A stretch of 64,000 bases of DNA from Corticium candelabrum (Eukaryota; Porifera; Homoscleromorpha; Homosclerophorida; Plakinidae), in contig NC_085090.1 of NCBI RefSeq assembly GCF_963422355.1, forward strand, positions 4,246,512 to 4,310,511. The letters are read 5' to 3'. The notes under the pieces were generated by a model. That model was not told where the DNA came from, did not search any database, and worked only from the letters and a program-made list of their open reading frames with translations. Position numbers and translations under genes: made by a program. Each line of letters opens with the position of its first letter. The stretch's first letter is position 1. Below, in pieces: positions 63,936-64,000 of this stretch.

Positions 63936-64000
63936 AATCAGACCAACTGATGGCAAATGGTTGTGTTCTCTAGCTAGCCGTTCTCTTGGAACGCGAGTAG

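Overview
This is an animal (metazoan) nuclear sequence. The genes are split by short GT-AG introns. CA, AT and GATA microsatellites are abundant, three or more classes of transposable element are present, and the protein families are typical of early-branching marine invertebrates: an NB-ARC/TPR 'NLR-like' gene, secreted fibrinogen-related (FReD) lectin genes, and an EGF-repeat receptor with tyrosine motifs in its tail. A sponge or cnidarian fits best, but no species can be named from the sequence alone.

Positions 984-18734 hold a 17.7-kb Mutator-like DNA transposon (MULE). It has about 325-bp terminal inverted repeats and a perfect 9-bp target duplication, CAGAAGCGG. On its minus strand it carries a six-exon gene for a ULP1/SENP-type (C48) cysteine protease (7622 to 5480), followed by a damaged MULE transposase (5389 to 3043: zinc-binding domain, DDE domain, SWIM). 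Its right half was later filled by three LINEs: two 5'-truncated elements with restriction-like endonucleases, placed head to head in a GATA microsatellite, and one near-complete L1/Tx1-like element with APE endonuclease. The MULE sits in the upstream region of a fibrinogen-related gene; a paralogous upstream region near 21450-22600 preserves the uninterrupted site.

Positions 18735-32210 hold three fibrinogen-related genes on the plus strand, all broken, plus an upstream-region remnant with no gene body (26700-27290), a degenerate TTAGGG-like tandem array and an element built on inverted CTAATGTGAGACAG motifs. Positions 34069-37460 hold exons of EGF-repeat proteins on the minus strand; one gene shows a start, EGF-like exons, a membrane segment and a tail with YxxL/YENL-type motifs.

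Positions 37600-61291 are dominated by one immune-receptor-like locus on the minus strand. An NB-ARC ATPase (P-loop, Walker B, LPLA and IHxLVQ motifs; 61291 to 59262) reads, in consistent splice phase, into a tandem array of about twelve TPR-type exons of 126-132 bp (53767 to 48005). The roughly 8.4-kb block holding this TPR array is duplicated in tandem. The second copy (46003 to about 39510) has no NB-ARC, has acquired a hAT fragment, a nonsense codon, a 1-bp deletion and a lost splice donor, and looks like a decaying headless copy. The remaining sequence (54000-59000, 61300-64000) is intronic or intergenic, with foldback repeats and a truncated hAT-type reading frame.
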